Source: Pseudomonas sp. TNT3 (lineage in GTDB: Bacteria; Pseudomonadota; Gammaproteobacteria; Pseudomonadales; Pseudomonadaceae). From it: a stretch of 64,000 nt of DNA. Where the stretch lies: contig NZ_WFGV02000004.1 in assembly GCF_010095445.2 (NCBI RefSeq), forward strand, positions 62,001 through 126,000, given 5' to 3'. Under the pieces are notes generated by a model, which saw only the letters and a program-made list of their open reading frames with translations, had not been told where the DNA came from and did not search any database. Positions 63,090 through 64,000 of the stretch are shown here, piece after piece. The position numbers were made by a program, and so were the translations under genes. Each line of letters begins with the position of its first letter. Within the stretch, counting starts at the first letter, position 1.

Positions 63090-64000
63090 TTACTCTTTGG
63101 CCAGCACGCCATCGATCACGGCGCCGCGGCAACCGGCGAACATATCCAGGTCCTGGTTGTAGACCTTACTGCTGACCTCCAGTAACCCGAGCATCGAATG
63201 AAACAGGTTGTCCTGGCTCAAGGGCTTTTCCCGACTCAGTTGCAGGCAATGGGTATCTACCGAGAACGACTTTTGATAACTGTCGGAGAACCAGGCCAGC
63301 ATGGCCACGCGCTTCTGTTGTTCCGGCGCCAGCATGTAAGGCGTGCCGTGAAGGAACAGGTTGTACTCGCCCAGGGATTCTCCGTGGTCCGACAGGTAGA
63401 GCATGGCGGTGTCCACTTTGTCCTGGTTGCTACGCAGCACATCAATCAGTGACGACAGCACATGGTCGGTATAGACCAGCGTGTTGTCGTACCCGTTCAC
63501 GATACTTTCGCGACTGCAATTGTTCAGCGCATTGCTTTCACAAACCGGTGTGAAGCGTTCGTACTCTTTCGGATAGCGCTTGAAGTATTCCGGACCGTGA
63601 CTGCCCATCTGGTGAAGGACCAGCACGGTGTCCTTGTCCAGGTTGTCGATGAAATGCTGCAGACCCTGCAGCAGAATCTCGTCGCGACACTCGCTATTGG
63701 CGCACAGCACCGGGTCTTTCAGTTTGCTCACATCGTCAAGGGTGACGCGGTCGCACGTACCCTTGCAGCCGGATTGATTGTCACGCCAGATCACGTCAAG
63801 GCCCGCCCGTTTGAGCACGTCCAGCAGGCCTTCCTCGTTTTTCGCCTTGCCGGCGTTGTAGCCCTTGCGACCCATATTGGAAAACATGCAGGGCACCGAA
63901 ACGGCTGTTTCCGTACCGCAGGAATGCACATCGGTGAAAGCAATCAGACCTGGCTCTTTATCCAGTTTTGGTGTGGTATCGCGGTCGTAACCCAGGATGC
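63090..64000 (-). CDS. Phosphoethanolamine transferase (EptA/CptA-like), partial
   Basis: C-terminal portion of about 302 residues, running off the right edge on the minus strand. Alkaline-phosphatase-like catalytic core: the nucleophile Thr in HSCGTETAVSVPCMFS, DVIWRDNQSGCKGTC, HQMGSHGPEYFKRYP and YLSDHGESLGE. Such enzymes add phosphoethanolamine to lipid A or another periplasmic acceptor. The N-terminal membrane domain lies outside the window, so the precise subfamily is open. Confidence 0.88.
   Translation of the reverse strand, partial: ILGYDRDTTPKLDKEPGLIAFTDVHSCGTETAVSVPCMFSNMGRKGYNAGKAKNEEGLLDVLKRAGLDVIWRDNQSGCKGTCDRVTLDDVSKLKDPVLCANSECRDEILLQGLQHFIDNLDKDTVLVLHQMGSHGPEYFKRYPKEYERFTPVCESNALNNCSRESIVNGYDNTLVYTDHVLSSLIDVLRSNQDKVDTAMLYLSDHGESLGEYNLFLHGTPYMLAPEQQKRVAMLAWFSDSYQKSFSVDTHCLQLSREKPLSQDNLFHSMLGLLEVSSKVYNQDLDMFAGCRGAVIDGVLAKE

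Noticed and set aside
1..64000. tRNA, rRNA, insertion sequences, prophage genes or integrase sites
   Set aside because: I looked for cloverleaf-like elements, transposase motifs and integrases and saw none; REP elements are the only mobile-like sequences.

Overview
The window looks like chromosomal DNA of a fluorescent-group Pseudomonas. The sequence is GC-rich by eye. It carries typical Pseudomonas housekeeping genes (aceK, hrpA, rnd, cysK, azoR, aqpZ, ptrB, ycgL/ycgN homologues) and many REP-type palindromes of at least four sequence families between genes, a hallmark of this group. I see no rRNA, tRNA, insertion sequence, prophage or CRISPR array. The assignment rests on gene content and repeats, not on a database search.

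Layout. 1-8.3 kb: end of an EamA transporter gene, azoreductase, a small exported protein, a LysR/hydrolase/cyclophilin/ABC-exporter run, aquaporin Z and a FemAB-like acetyltransferase. 8.6-17.8 kb: an outer-membrane porin, an orphan KAS III enzyme, the helicase HrpA and the isocitrate dehydrogenase kinase/phosphatase AceK. Between hrpA and aceK lies an unusual symmetric array of 19-bp repeats around a REP element. 18-31.2 kb: a DMT transporter, then a sugar-acid catabolic island: an enolase-superfamily dehydratase, an AraD1/FAH-type enzyme and alpha-ketoglutarate semialdehyde dehydrogenase; an MFS permease, an amidohydrolase and a PdxA-like dehydrogenase; a tripartite tricarboxylate-type transporter (TctCBA) and a LysR regulator. 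Three near-identical 17-bp T-N11-A boxes sit 115-145 bp upstream of its three transcription units, which suggests one regulon that turns a pentonate (L-lyxonate is my best guess) into 2-oxoglutarate.

31.2-42.8 kb: another EamA exporter, an LpxO-like lipid A hydroxylase, cysteine synthase, a DUF748 protein, a DUF4160/DUF2442 pair that resembles a toxin-antitoxin operon with a perfect palindrome at its start, a MoxR AAA+ ATPase with its VWA partner, and a 5-oxoprolinase operon (MFS, pxpA, pxpB, pxpC) with a divergent LysR gene. 43.8-49.1 kb: a compact iron-uptake locus of one NIS (IucA/IucC) siderophore synthetase, one MFS exporter and one TonB-dependent receptor. No other siderophore enzyme is present, so the product may be a simple citrate-amine siderophore of the rhizoferrin kind; this is the most interesting candidate system here.

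49.3-64 kb: mostly small conserved housekeeping or unknown genes (DUF2937, class II glutamine amidotransferase, oligopeptidase B, a lone cyclic-nucleotide-binding domain, a spermidine-synthase-like protein, YajD, a SpoU-type methyltransferase), a peptidase-fold protein that has lost its HExxH site, nitroreductase, D-2-hydroxyacid dehydrogenase, YcgL/RNase D, a methyltransferase and the C-terminal part of a phosphoethanolamine transferase cut by the window end.
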